Source: Streptomyces sp. Edi2 (GTDB lineage: Bacteria; Actinomycetota; Actinomycetes; Streptomycetales; Streptomycetaceae). Taken from it: 64,000 bases of DNA. This document shows positions 27,126 to 34,380 of this stretch, piece by piece. The stretch is from the NCBI RefSeq assembly GCF_040253635.1, contig NZ_JBEJGX010000003.1:4675501-4739500 (forward strand), given 5' to 3'. The position numbers were made by a program, and so were the translations under genes. The notes below the pieces were generated by a model. It did not search any database. It was not told the DNA's origin and was given only the letters and a program-made list of their open reading frames with translations. The stretch's first letter is position 1. Each line of letters opens with the position of its first letter.

Positions 27126-28246
27126 GGGGTGCTCTCCTCCTGGGCCATCAGCACACCCCAGGCGGCGCGGACACGGTTCTCCGCCCCGACGTAACCGGCG
27201 TCTCGGAACGCGGCGGCGGCCTGCCGGTAGGACAGCGGCGGATCGGCCGAGTACCGCAGATACCGCAGCGCCACGACCAGTTGGCCATCGGCGAGCGGTT
27301 CGGCGGGCTCGGGAGTCGTCACGCCCGCGACGGCGGCGATGTCCTCCAGCGTGACGGCCACCTCGCCACCGCCGCGCCCCTCCTCCGGCGCACACTCGGC
27401 CGGAGGCGTTGCCTCGTCCGGCGTCACGGGTGTGACGGGCTCAGGGGTCACGGCTGTCACGACCGGTGTGACGGGGGCTGTCTCACCGGGGCTGACCTGC
27501 GTGTCGTCCTCGTCACGCGAGGACGCTGCGCGCTCCAGCTCCGGCAGCGCCACGGGGCCGACGGCCGTGGCCGCGTCGGGCGTCACGGCGGGCGTGACGG
27601 GGCGCGTCACGGTGAACATGTCGGCCAGGGCCGCGTCGGCGCCGTCCGTGACGCGGTCGCGCTGGACGCCCAGCAGCCGCGTCCCCAGCGCCGCATCCCC
27701 GACACCGACCCTGCGGGCCAGGCGCCAGGACCGGCGCTCCGAACGCTTCCGCACCGATTTGTCAGGGTGGTTTGCGGAACGTGCCCGGTGATACGCCAGC
27801 GCCTGCACGATGGACGCCGCCTTGCGCTCGGCTTCAGCGTCCCGGCCGTCGGTGTGGACCACGATCCGACGGGCCAGGAAAGCCATGCCCTCCGCCGACA
27901 CACACATGCCCATGGGAGTCACGGCGTAGATGACGGTGCGGCCCGGATCGTCCCCGGCCATGGCCGCCATCACCGACGCGGCAGTCGGCAGAGCCCACAG
28001 CCCGGCCCGGATCACCAGCGGCGACGACTGCCCCAGCAGCGTCAGGCCCAGCAGGACCAGCGCCAGAACTGCGGTAGCGCCCTCACCGGCCGCGACCGCG
28101 CCCAGCGCGGTGCCCTTGCCGTAAGCGCGACTGATGTTGGTGAACGTCCCCACCCCACCAGCCACGCCCGTGGCGAGCATCGGCACGAACGCCGCACGCA
28201 GGACCCTCTTCTGCACCGGGGTCAAGGACTGCCGAACGGCGGTCAC
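27122..28246 (-). CDS. SpdB-like intramycelial spread membrane protein
   Basis: 374 residues. Four hydrophobic segments in the first 120 residues (LRAAFVPMLATGVAGGVGTF, ATAVLALVLLGLTLL, AGLWALPTAASVMAAMAG, GRTVIYAVTPMGMCVSAEG). Then an acidic/Thr-rich linker with repeated VTP words, and a C-terminal helix-rich segment resembling a small DNA-binding module (PLSYRQAAAAFRDAGYVG). Such Spd proteins help plasmid spread between hyphal compartments. GTG 28246 and its stop both overlap neighbours by 4 nt. Confidence 0.75.
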   Translation of the reverse strand: MTAVRQSLTPVQKRVLRAAFVPMLATGVAGGVGTFTNISRAYGKGTALGAVAAGEGATAVLALVLLGLTLLGQSSPLVIRAGLWALPTAASVMAAMAGDDPGRTVIYAVTPMGMCVSAEGMAFLARRIVVHTDGRDAEAERKAASIVQALAYHRARSANHPDKSVRKRSERRSWRLARRVGVGDAALGTRLLGVQRDRVTDGADAALADMFTVTRPVTPAVTPDAATAVGPVALPELERAASSRDEDDTQVSPGETAPVTPVVTAVTPEPVTPVTPDEATPPAECAPEEGRGGGEVAVTLEDIAAVAGVTTPEPAEPLADGQLVVALRYLRYSADPPLSYRQAAAAFRDAGYVGAENRVRAAWGVLMAQEESTP

Positions 28247-28698
28247 GAGGCACCACCCCACGCGATCACCGCAGCGACCACCAGCAGCCCACCGGCAACG
28301 CAGGTGAGGTCGATCGCGCGCTGAAGGCGGGCGAACTTGGCGACGGCGATGCGGGACAGGGTGGCGATGTGCGCGGGCCGGTCGTCCTCGCTCAGCGCGT
28401 CACGGATCTCGTCGGGGGTGAGCGTGGCCCACTTCGGGAAGCCCTGGGGGCGAGTCCCGCCGAGGTTCGGGCGGACCGTCCGCAGCAGATACGTGGCCGC
28501 GCCCAGCAGCATGGCCACCCCGGCGGCCCCGAACGCCATGGCGGCCGGGGGCAGGTGGACGCTGGTGGCGACCGTCCAGGCGCCGGCCAGCATGGCGCCG
28601 GTGAACGCCAGCAGTAGACCGGCCTTGGTGTCGGTGCGGGCCAGCTCGGCCTTGACCTCCGCGTGCGCCGCGGTCAGTGCAGTGTCCTGGTAGCTCAT
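28243..28698 (-). CDS. Pycsar-effector-like (PycTM) membrane protein
   Basis: 151 residues. The conserved ELARTDTKAGLLLAFTGAM start, two helices (AGLLLAFTGAMLAGAWTVA, MAFGAAGVAMLLGAATYLLR), the polar segment FPKWATLTPDEIRDALSED, then a last helix (LTCVAGGLLVVAAVIAW) match the PycTM/DUF5706-type family used as the membrane-damaging effector in Pycsar anti-phage systems. No pyrimidine cyclase gene occurs in the window. In the AICE operon it overlaps both neighbours by 4 nt, so it may have been adopted as a spread-type membrane protein. Confidence 0.72.
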   Translation of the reverse strand: MSYQDTALTAAHAEVKAELARTDTKAGLLLAFTGAMLAGAWTVATSVHLPPAAMAFGAAGVAMLLGAATYLLRTVRPNLGGTRPQGFPKWATLTPDEIRDALSEDDRPAHIATLSRIAVAKFARLQRAIDLTCVAGGLLVVAAVIAWGGAS

Positions 28699-29069
28699 GC
28701 CTCGGTCTCCTCGGGCTCGTAGACCATGCCCAGGTGCCACAGGTGACCGCTGGCCTCCTGGAGGTAGCCGAGCAGGGCGGCCAGGGCGACGCCTGCATCC
28801 AGCAGCGCCAGATCCGCGCCATAGCCGTGTTCCTCGGGCGGAGTCCCGTCATCAGGGGCGAGCCTTCCGGCCGCCAGGTCTTGGCGCACACGGTCTCCCA
28901 TGTGGTCGATCGCCTGCTGCGCCCGCGCGAACATCTCCACCATGGCGACGGCAGAGCGGCTGACCTCAGGCGTGCTGCCGTACCCGCTGGCCATGGCGGC
29001 GTGGTTGTGCTGGCGCACCGCTTCGGATGCGGCCTGGATGTGCGTGGCGGGGGTCAAGGACTTGCTCAT
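28695..29069 (-). CDS. Hypothetical helical protein of the transfer operon
   Basis: 124 residues, largely helical and acidic (VAMVEMFARAQQAIDHMGDRVRQ, LLDAGVALAALLGYLQEAS, EPEETEA end). No signal or membrane segment and no family recognised. Start ATG 29069 and the stop overlap the neighbouring genes by 4 nt each, so its level should be tied to the PycTM and DUF6284 genes. Confidence 0.75.
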   Translation of the reverse strand: MSKSLTPATHIQAASEAVRQHNHAAMASGYGSTPEVSRSAVAMVEMFARAQQAIDHMGDRVRQDLAAGRLAPDDGTPPEEHGYGADLALLDAGVALAALLGYLQEASGHLWHLGMVYEPEETEA

Positions 29070-29335
29070 GCCCCCACCTCCGGCACGAACGCCGCGGCGG
29101 ACAGGTTGGCCAGGTCCCGGCGGGCCGCCAGCACCCGGCGGCGAGCCCGGCGGATGCGCTGCTCGTCGACCTCGGACGGCGTGCGGTCGAGGATCATGAT
29201 CTGCGCGTCCAGCAGCTCAACCTCCGCCGAGATGACCGGCATCTCCGCCTCGATCGCCTCCAGCTCAGCGGCAGTGGGGCCGCCGACGGGCGGATTGGCG
29301 GTAACGAGCGCCTGAAGTGCAGCGATGTTCTTCAT
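29066..29335 (-). CDS. DUF6284 family protein
   Basis: 89 residues. ATAELEAIEAEMPVISAEVELLDAQI-type start and the ending EQRIRRARRRVLAARRDL are features of the DUF6284 family, which recurs in Streptomyces mobile elements. Probably a helical hairpin. ATG 29335 has GGAG upstream (GAAGGAGAAC). A recognisable fragment of a second family member lies outside the element at 32929-33027. Confidence 0.78.
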   Translation of the reverse strand: MKNIAALQALVTANPPVGGPTAAELEAIEAEMPVISAEVELLDAQIMILDRTPSEVDEQRIRRARRRVLAARRDLANLSAAAFVPEVGA

Positions 29336-29372
29336 TGGGTCGTGTTCTCCTTCGACGGTGGACGGCCCGAAG

Positions 29373-29404
29373 GCACCCCTCGGAGCGGCTACTCCGGGGG
29401 GTGC
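29373..29404. terminator. Hairpin between first and second gene of the transfer operon
   Basis: GCACCCC-T-CGGAG (29373-29385) pairs with CTCCG-G-GGGGTGC (29392-29404), 12 pairs plus one T-G, 6-nt loop. Attenuator or terminator. Confidence 0.65.
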
Positions 29405-29425
29405 AGGCCGTTGTGGGGTGGTGGG

Positions 29426-29878
29426 TCAGGGACGGGACATGGCGCGTGTCGCTGCGCCGGTCAGGGCGTCGGCCGCGTCTACGGCGGACTCACGCCGGGA
29501 CGTCAGGGCGACAGCGTTCACGGCGCCGCGCATGTCGTACGCGGCGCGGACAGCGGCGTCCACATCGGCACGGACCTGCGGAAGCAGCGCCGTCAGGGCG
29601 ACCTGCGGGGCGGTGACGGCGGACCGGGTGACGTGGCTGGCTTCGCAGGCGGCAGCAACATCAGCAGGCGCCGCGCCGGACAGCCGCAGGTCTTCGCGCA
29701 CCCACATCGCGCGGCGATGATCGGCCAGCGCGGTGCTCAGCTCGGTCAGGGCCTTCAAGGCCTGGTCCCGCAGAGCCTCACGGCGCTGCGACCGAGCCGC
29801 GTAATACTGCTGGACACCGACGACACCAGCACCCAGCACGGTGCCGATGACCGCGACAACGGCGGCAGCGATCTCCAT
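29426..29878 (-). CDS. Membrane-anchored helical AICE protein
   Basis: 150 residues. An N-terminal helix (MEIAAAVVAVIGTVLGAGVVG) is followed by a charged, mostly helical domain (QRREALRDQALKALTEL, DHRRAMWVREDLRL, VRADVDAAVRAAYDM). ATG 29878 has GGGGGA 5 nt upstream; the frame extends further but only into noncoding sequence. First gene of the minus-strand transfer operon. Family not recognised. Confidence 0.72.
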   Translation of the reverse strand: MEIAAAVVAVIGTVLGAGVVGVQQYYAARSQRREALRDQALKALTELSTALADHRRAMWVREDLRLSGAAPADVAAACEASHVTRSAVTAPQVALTALLPQVRADVDAAVRAAYDMRGAVNAVALTSRRESAVDAADALTGAATRAMSRP

Positions 29879-30160
29879 CAAATCCCCCTCTCGGGGCCGG
29901 ACTTTCCGGCTCCCCTCAGCCCCGCCCGTACAGCGCAAAACTCGCTGGACGGGCGGAGGAGGCAACCGGCCGCCACGCTCAAGGCGTTGCGGCGACGGAG
30001 TAGGGCCGCGCCTAGACGCTGGATCCCGCGACGAGGGCGGGGCGCGGCGGCGCGGTGCAGTGATCTACAGGCCCACGTCGTGGGCAGTGCGAGCTTGCGA
30101 GGGACATACCAGGGGCTCAGCCGGGCCCATGCGGAAATCCCGGCTTCGATCACTGCTGCA

Positions 30161-30180
30161 ACTGTTCAGTTCTCAAACAA
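30161..30180 (-). promoter_or_regulatory. rrn-leader-like motif upstream of transfer operon
   Basis: Read on the minus strand the sequence is TTGTTTGAGAACTGAACAGT. It resembles the TTGAGAACTCAACAG element I know from actinobacterial rRNA leaders, where it is part of an antitermination-type region. It lies about 285 nt before the first gene of the operon. Confidence 0.4.
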
Positions 30181-30289
30181 CGAGCGCTTCCTTCCACCCC
30201 CTGTCACCGGGGTGTCCGGGCGCCTCACCAAAGGAGCGGCACAGGAGGCCCGCCCCTTTGTGCACCGTGAATCGGAGGCGACTCCATCA

Positions 30290-30330
30290 TCTGGTGCGCA
30301 CCAGAAGGTTGGCATCTGGTGCGCACCAGA
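30290..30330. promoter_or_regulatory. Two identical 16-bp palindromic operators
   Basis: TCTGGTGCGCACCAGA occurs at 30290-30305 and again at 30315-30330, each a perfect palindrome, centres 25 bp apart. They lie 140-180 nt upstream of the XRE gene. A GntR-family repressor (the KorSA-like protein encoded at 31630-32418) is the obvious candidate ligand, as pSAM2 KorSA binds paired sites in the element's control region. Confidence 0.75.
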
Positions 30331-30470
30331 GTCAAGGCTCTTCGCCCATTCGAGCGACGGTTGTCCTCCTCGGCGCATCTCTAGAAGACCCGTCGGGGCA
30401 GGGGTGTCGGTAGCCAACAGGGCTTAACTCGGGGACTGTTAACCCCTGTTGACCTGCGGCGTTGTAAGGC

Positions 30471-31646
30471 ATGCTGAGAACGTCAGCGAGTGGACCTATC
30501 GCCGGGCGGTGGCCTGTGAGTTCAGGACTTCGGAGTGCGCGAACGGCGCATGGCTGGTCTCAGGAACGACTGGTTCGCGAGATTGAGCAGTACGCCCGAC
30601 GGCACGTCACCGACGTCGCCTCGACCGCGAGTTTGCGCGTGTACGTGTCTGAGTGGGAGAACGGCAAGCGCACCATCTCGGACCGTTACGCGGCGATCCT
30701 GCGGCAGCTTCTCGGCGTCACGGACGCGGAGTTGAGGGGTGCGCAACTCACCGTGGCGCCACCGGTGGCCGATGGGTACGACGAACTCCTGAGCAGGATC
30801 GACTCAGCCAGCAGCGTCAGTGAATCCCTGGTGAAGGCGTTCAACGACCAGACCGAATTGCTACGCACCATGGACCGCCAGATGGGCGCGGCCGGTCTCG
30901 TGGACCAGATGACTGGGCACATCTCTGCGCTTGAAGATGCACTGAACTTCGCGGTGCTCCCTAGCGCACGCCGACCGGTGGCGCTCGCACTGGCGGGAGC
31001 CTCGACCCTTGCCGCGTGGCAAGCGATCGATTCAGGGGCAGTCGAGCGGGCTTGGCGGCATTATGAGCTTGCTAAGCGGGCCGCGCGCGACGCGGAAGCC
31101 CCGATGTACCTAGCCCATGCGATGGGCGAACAGGCATACGTACTCTGCGAGGCTGGCCGACCGTCTCTCGGCCTTGACCTGGTCCGCGATGCTCAGCGTG
31201 TCCTCGGCAAAGCCGGATCGCCCCGCCTGCGGGCATGGCTATACGCGACTGAAGCGGAGTTGTGCGCCCACACGGGAATGCCTGATGACTGCCGGCGGGC
31301 GCTCGATGCGGCAGCGGCGAGCATCCCGCCGGGCCCCGAGGATCGAGACCCTGACATGCTGAGCATCTTCCTGAATGGCGGGCACTTCGCCCGGTGGCGC
31401 GGCAACGTCCTTGGCCTGCTGGGCGACGGCGACGCGGTAACCAGCCTGTACGGGGCCCTGGAGATGGTGGACCCAACGTTTGTCCGTGCTCAGGCCGGAC
31501 TCCACACCGATCTCGCGCAAGCTCATCTCGCGCGCGCCGAGTACGACGACGCAAACACCCACTTGAGGCAGGCGCGGCTCTTGGCGAGCCGCACCGGTTC
31601 CGTACGTCAGCGGCGCCGTGTTGACCTTCTCAGCGCGCGGTTGTGA
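30471..31646 (+). CDS. XRE-family regulator with TPR-like C-terminal domain
   Basis: 391 residues. N-terminal HTH_3-type fold (LRSARTAHGWSQERLVREIEQ, SLRVYVSEWENGKRTISDRYAAIL). The rest (about 150-391) is helical TPR-like, ending in AQAHLARAEYDDANTHLRQAR. Such regulators often sense peptides or small ligands. ATG 30471 is preceded by AAGG. It is the only plus-strand gene of the element and its stop overlaps the end of the convergent GntR-NUDIX gene. It takes the place occupied by the activator gene pra in pSAM2, but is not a Pra homologue by sequence as far as I can tell. Confidence 0.82.
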   Translation: MLRTSASGPIAGRWPVSSGLRSARTAHGWSQERLVREIEQYARRHVTDVASTASLRVYVSEWENGKRTISDRYAAILRQLLGVTDAELRGAQLTVAPPVADGYDELLSRIDSASSVSESLVKAFNDQTELLRTMDRQMGAAGLVDQMTGHISALEDALNFAVLPSARRPVALALAGASTLAAWQAIDSGAVERAWRHYELAKRAARDAEAPMYLAHAMGEQAYVLCEAGRPSLGLDLVRDAQRVLGKAGSPRLRAWLYATEAELCAHTGMPDDCRRALDAAAASIPPGPEDRDPDMLSIFLNGGHFARWRGNVLGLLGDGDAVTSLYGALEMVDPTFVRAQAGLHTDLAQAHLARAEYDDANTHLRQARLLASRTGSVRQRRRVDLLSARL

Positions 31647-32418
31647 CCCCCTGCTTGCCGCGGTTCGCCAGGATGTGCAGCAACCCGACGAGAGTGCCAG
31701 ACCCCATAAGCTCACCGCGTGCCATGAGCCCTGGAATGTCGGCCAACGGCACCCACTCGATATGCCCTGCTTCTTCGAGGTCCGTTGGTGCACCGACTTG
31801 TTCGGCCCCGTCCGCCACGAAGATCTCGTGAGGCGAATCGACCATGCCGACCATGGGCTGATAGGTGACCACGTGTTCCACTGACGTAGGCCGCCACCCG
31901 GTCTCTTCCACGACTTCCCGCAGTGCCGTCTCTGAGGGGTCCTCGCCCTCGTCAACGATGCCGCCAGGAAGTTCCCACCCCCACTGCTGTGGGACGAAGC
32001 GGTATCGCCACATCATCAGGACGCGATCCTGATCGTCCAGAACTGCGGTGACGGCGACGTGGTGAAGCTTCACGACGTGATGCTCGAAGCGCTCTACCCC
32101 CGGTGGCTCCACGTCCCAGAGCTGGAGTTTGACCCATCGGCTGTCGTAGAGGTCCCGCTCGCCGTGGATGCGCCAGGGCTCCAGCCCTTCGGGCGTCTTG
32201 ACGCTCACAGCCCCGGGCACCCGGTACGAACTCCGGCCTCGCACCTCCAGGGCGCCTTCGGCTACGAGCCGGGCCAGTACTTGCCGCAGTGCGGTGCGGC
32301 CAATGCCGAGTTCCTCTACGAGTGTCCGTTCTGAGGGGAATTTGGCGCCGGGAGCGTACTCGCCAGCAGCGAGCCGATCACGAATCGTCTCGTAGACCTT
32401 CGTCGTCTTCGGTCCCAT
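31630..32418 (-). CDS. KorSA-like GntR repressor fused to a NUDIX hydrolase
   Basis: 262 residues. Residues about 1-65 form a GntR winged helix (KVYETIRDRLAAGEYAPGAKF, ERTLVEELGIGRTALRQVLARL, LEVRGRSSYRVPG). Residues about 85-255 form a NUDIX hydrolase with box GGIVDEGEDPSETAL-REVVEETGW, matching GX5EX7REUXEEXGU. In pSAM2-type AICEs GntR repressors control excision and transfer, and NUDIX genes occur separately nearby. ATG 32418 is chosen because the degenerate operator at 32444-32455 would otherwise be coding; an ATG at 32475 with GGAGG 4 nt upstream is the alternative. Confidence 0.85.
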   Translation of the reverse strand: MGPKTTKVYETIRDRLAAGEYAPGAKFPSERTLVEELGIGRTALRQVLARLVAEGALEVRGRSSYRVPGAVSVKTPEGLEPWRIHGERDLYDSRWVKLQLWDVEPPGVERFEHHVVKLHHVAVTAVLDDQDRVLMMWRYRFVPQQWGWELPGGIVDEGEDPSETALREVVEETGWRPTSVEHVVTYQPMVGMVDSPHEIFVADGAEQVGAPTDLEEAGHIEWVPLADIPGLMARGELMGSGTLVGLLHILANRGKQGVTTAR

Positions 32419-32443
32419 CCGTGGAGCACTCTCCGTTCTGAGG

Positions 32444-32455
32444 TGGTGCATACCA
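32444..32455. promoter_or_regulatory. Degenerate copy of the operator upstream of gntR-NUDIX
   Basis: TGGTGCATACCA matches the core TGGTGCGCACCA of the 30290/30315 palindromes at 10 of 12 positions and ends 26 nt from the ATG at 32418. It suggests autoregulation. Confidence 0.45.
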
Positions 32456-32643
32456 GCGTAATAGGCAAGGGACATGCTGCCTCCAGTCTGGGGGAAGGAC
32501 CACGCCCGAGCGGTCGCGGGCGTGGGTGGGTAGCCCATCGTCTTCGGGTCCTGTGGACGAGGCGTGGACGAGCCAGCGCCAAAACCCACCGTTCGCGCCT
32601 CGCGAAGCAGGTCAGGGGCCATGACGCGGCATCCACGGGCCTT

Positions 32644-32701
32644 GTCTTGAAAACTGTCGTGGCGGCAACGTCACCGTGGGTTCAAATCCCACAGCCTCCG
32701 C
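32644..32701. repeat. attR core (58 bp)
   Basis: Identical to 16318-16375, reproducing the tRNA-Ser 3' part from the anticodon stem to one base past the end. It lacks the 5' half of the tRNA, so it is not a functional gene. Confidence 0.95.
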
Positions 32702-33030
32702 AGCGGTAGAAGAACATGCAGGTCGGAGCGGGTTCCGGAGTCATCCGGGCTCGCTCCGACTGCGTTAGGTGTCTCACCTCATGCGCCCGGATCTCAGTCG
32801 TGACCAGGGCGTGTGGCCAGGCTGTGGCAAGGGTTCGGCCGTCTGCGCGTCCTCGACGCTGAACATCGGCGGGAGCCGCAGCGGGGCGCCCAGGGTGCTC
32901 AAGGTCGGTGTGCCCATGCGGCACCACCCGGCAGCGCCGCCGTGGCGCGGTGGGTCAGGTCGCTGCGGGCGGCCAGGACCCGGTTGCGGGCCCGGCGGAT
33001 GGGCCGCTCGTCCAACTGCCCCGGCCGCCT
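32702..33030. pseudogene. Remnant of a second AICE: left end plus DUF6284 fragment
   Basis: Right after attR the order resembles the inside of attL: a hairpin (GTCGGAGCG 32722-32730 / CGCTCCGAC 32752-32760), then CTGCGTT, GTCTCACC, GTGACCAG and GTGTGG-type words in the same order as 16403-16500. Around 32929-33027 the minus strand encodes DERPIRRARNRVLAARSDL, close to the DUF6284 protein of the element (DEQRIRRARRRVLAARRDL) but without an intact gene. No integrase coding sequence remains. Confidence 0.65.
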
Positions 33031-33154
33031 CAGCCGGCTCCTCAGTTCGGCGGCAGGCCGGCCGCGGTGCAGTGCAGTCTTGACGCTGACGCAGCGGCAA
33101 CTTGGACGATGACGGCGTACGGCAAACACCGTCATTCCACCGGAGGCATTCGTC

Positions 33155-34174
33155 ATGTTGCGCGGCAAGGGCGTCCATTACGACACCGGCACCTTTCCCA
33201 ACGGCGACACGTCGCGCCCCGTCTTCGACGTCCGGGACGTCGAACGGGACATGCGTGTCCTCGCGGAGGACCTGCACTGCACCGCTGTCCGTATCACCGG
33301 GGGCGGTCCGGACCGTATCGAAACCACGGCGCGGTACGCGGCGGAGGCGGGCCTGGAGATCTGGTTCTCGCCGTTCCCCTGCGAGCTGTCGAACGCCGAG
33401 ATGCTGCCGCTGTTCACCGACTGCGCCGAGCGGGCGGAGCGACTGCGGCGTGACGGCGCCGAGGTCGTCCTCGTCACCGGCTGCGAACTCAGCGTGTTCG
33501 CCCGCGGATACCTGCCGGGGGACATACTGAACGAGCGCATTCCGGTCCTGGCGGGCCCCGGCCGCGACGCCGCGCTCCAGGGCATCCCCGACAAGGTCAA
33601 CGCCTACCTGGGGGAGGTCGTCGACGCCGTGCGGCCCCTCTTCGGCGGTCGCGTGAGCTACGCCTCCTGCCCTCTGGACGGCGTGGACTGGGCCCCGTTC
33701 GACATCGTCGGCCTGGACGCCTTCCGTAGCCTGCGCAATGCGGCCACCTACCGCACCGACCTGCGCAAGGAATGCGGTCAAGGCAAGCCCGTCGCCATCA
33801 TGGAGGCCGGCTGCTGCACCTACCGGGGAGCGGGAGAGCACGGCGGCGCCGGCTGGTACATGGCGAGGGAGGCCGACGGCGTCACCCTCAAATCCGGCCT
33901 GGTGCGCGACGAGGGCGAGCAGGTCCGCTACCTCGACGATCTCATGACCGTCTTCGAGGGGGAGGGCGTCGATTCCGTCTTCTGGTTCAGCTTCGCCGGT
34001 TTCAGCACACCCCACCGGACATCCGGACCGGACGAGGACCTCGCCTCCTACGGCATCGTCAAAGTCCTGGACGAGCACAGCGGCTATCCCGCCGACGAGC
34101 GCGCCTACCCCGACATGCCCTGGGAACCGAAGCAAGCGTTCCACGCACTCGCCACCCGCTACAGGGCCCGCTGA
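33155..34174 (+). CDS. TIM-barrel glycoside-hydrolase-like protein
   Basis: 339 residues, cytoplasmic (no signal). KGVHYDTGTFPNGDTSR, DLHCTAVRITGGGPDRIE, AGLEIWFSPFPCELS, VVLVTGCELSVFARGYLPGD, KPVAIMEAGCCTYRGA and VDSVFWFSFAGF follow the strand-turn pattern of a (beta/alpha)8 barrel, with Glu in TGCELS and MEAGC placed like catalytic residues of clan A glycosidases. Streptomyces homologues are often annotated only as hypothetical or, without clear basis, abortive infection protein. ATG 33155 follows GGAGG. Substrate unknown. Confidence 0.7.
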   Translation: MLRGKGVHYDTGTFPNGDTSRPVFDVRDVERDMRVLAEDLHCTAVRITGGGPDRIETTARYAAEAGLEIWFSPFPCELSNAEMLPLFTDCAERAERLRRDGAEVVLVTGCELSVFARGYLPGDILNERIPVLAGPGRDAALQGIPDKVNAYLGEVVDAVRPLFGGRVSYASCPLDGVDWAPFDIVGLDAFRSLRNAATYRTDLRKECGQGKPVAIMEAGCCTYRGAGEHGGAGWYMAREADGVTLKSGLVRDEGEQVRYLDDLMTVFEGEGVDSVFWFSFAGFSTPHRTSGPDEDLASYGIVKVLDEHSGYPADERAYPDMPWEPKQAFHALATRYRAR

Positions 34175-34288
34175 TCTTCTTCGGAGTGCTCACCGATCGG
34201 GCGCGTGACACGGGTCCGTGACGAGCGAGGACTCCGGCCGGGTTGAGCGAGATACCTGAAGTCTCAGATCGCCTCGCTGAAAGCGACG

Positions 34289-34327
34289 AAGGGGCCGCGT
34301 ACGCCGGACAGTAGGCGCGCGGCCCCT
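34289..34327. terminator. Bidirectional terminator
   Basis: Stem AAGGGGCCGCG (34289-34299) / CGCGGCCCCTT (34317-34327), continued by CGCC/GGCG after a 2-nt bulge, between convergent genes. The A/T ends supply short U-runs on both strands. Confidence 0.8.
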
Positions 34328-34380
34328 TCGGGCTCTGGAAGGGGGAGGCTTCAGGCAGGCGGCTGCGGCCTGATGTCTGA

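Larger units (their letters stand above)
29879..30470. other. AICE control region between divergent genes
   Basis: 592 nt without a credible gene between the transfer operon (minus) and the XRE regulator (plus). It holds a leader-like motif (30161-30180) and two operator palindromes (30290-30330), listed separately. Confidence 0.7.
16318..32701. mobile_element. AICE (actinomycete integrative and conjugative element), about 16.4 kb
   Basis: The element lies between two identical 58-bp segments (16318-16375 within tRNA-Ser; 32644-32701). Gene order is typical of AICEs: integrase and excisionase-like gene next to attL, prim-pol-type replication genes, small membrane/zinc proteins, a single FtsK-like TraB, a transfer/spread operon, then regulators next to attR. 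Nearly all genes except the XRE regulator are on the minus strand. All modules appear intact, so the element could still be mobile; that is inference. Confidence 0.93.

Noticed and set aside
30166..30417. 83-codon minus-strand ORF in the AICE control region
   Set aside because: It spans both operator palindromes, has no ribosome site and no protein-like pattern.
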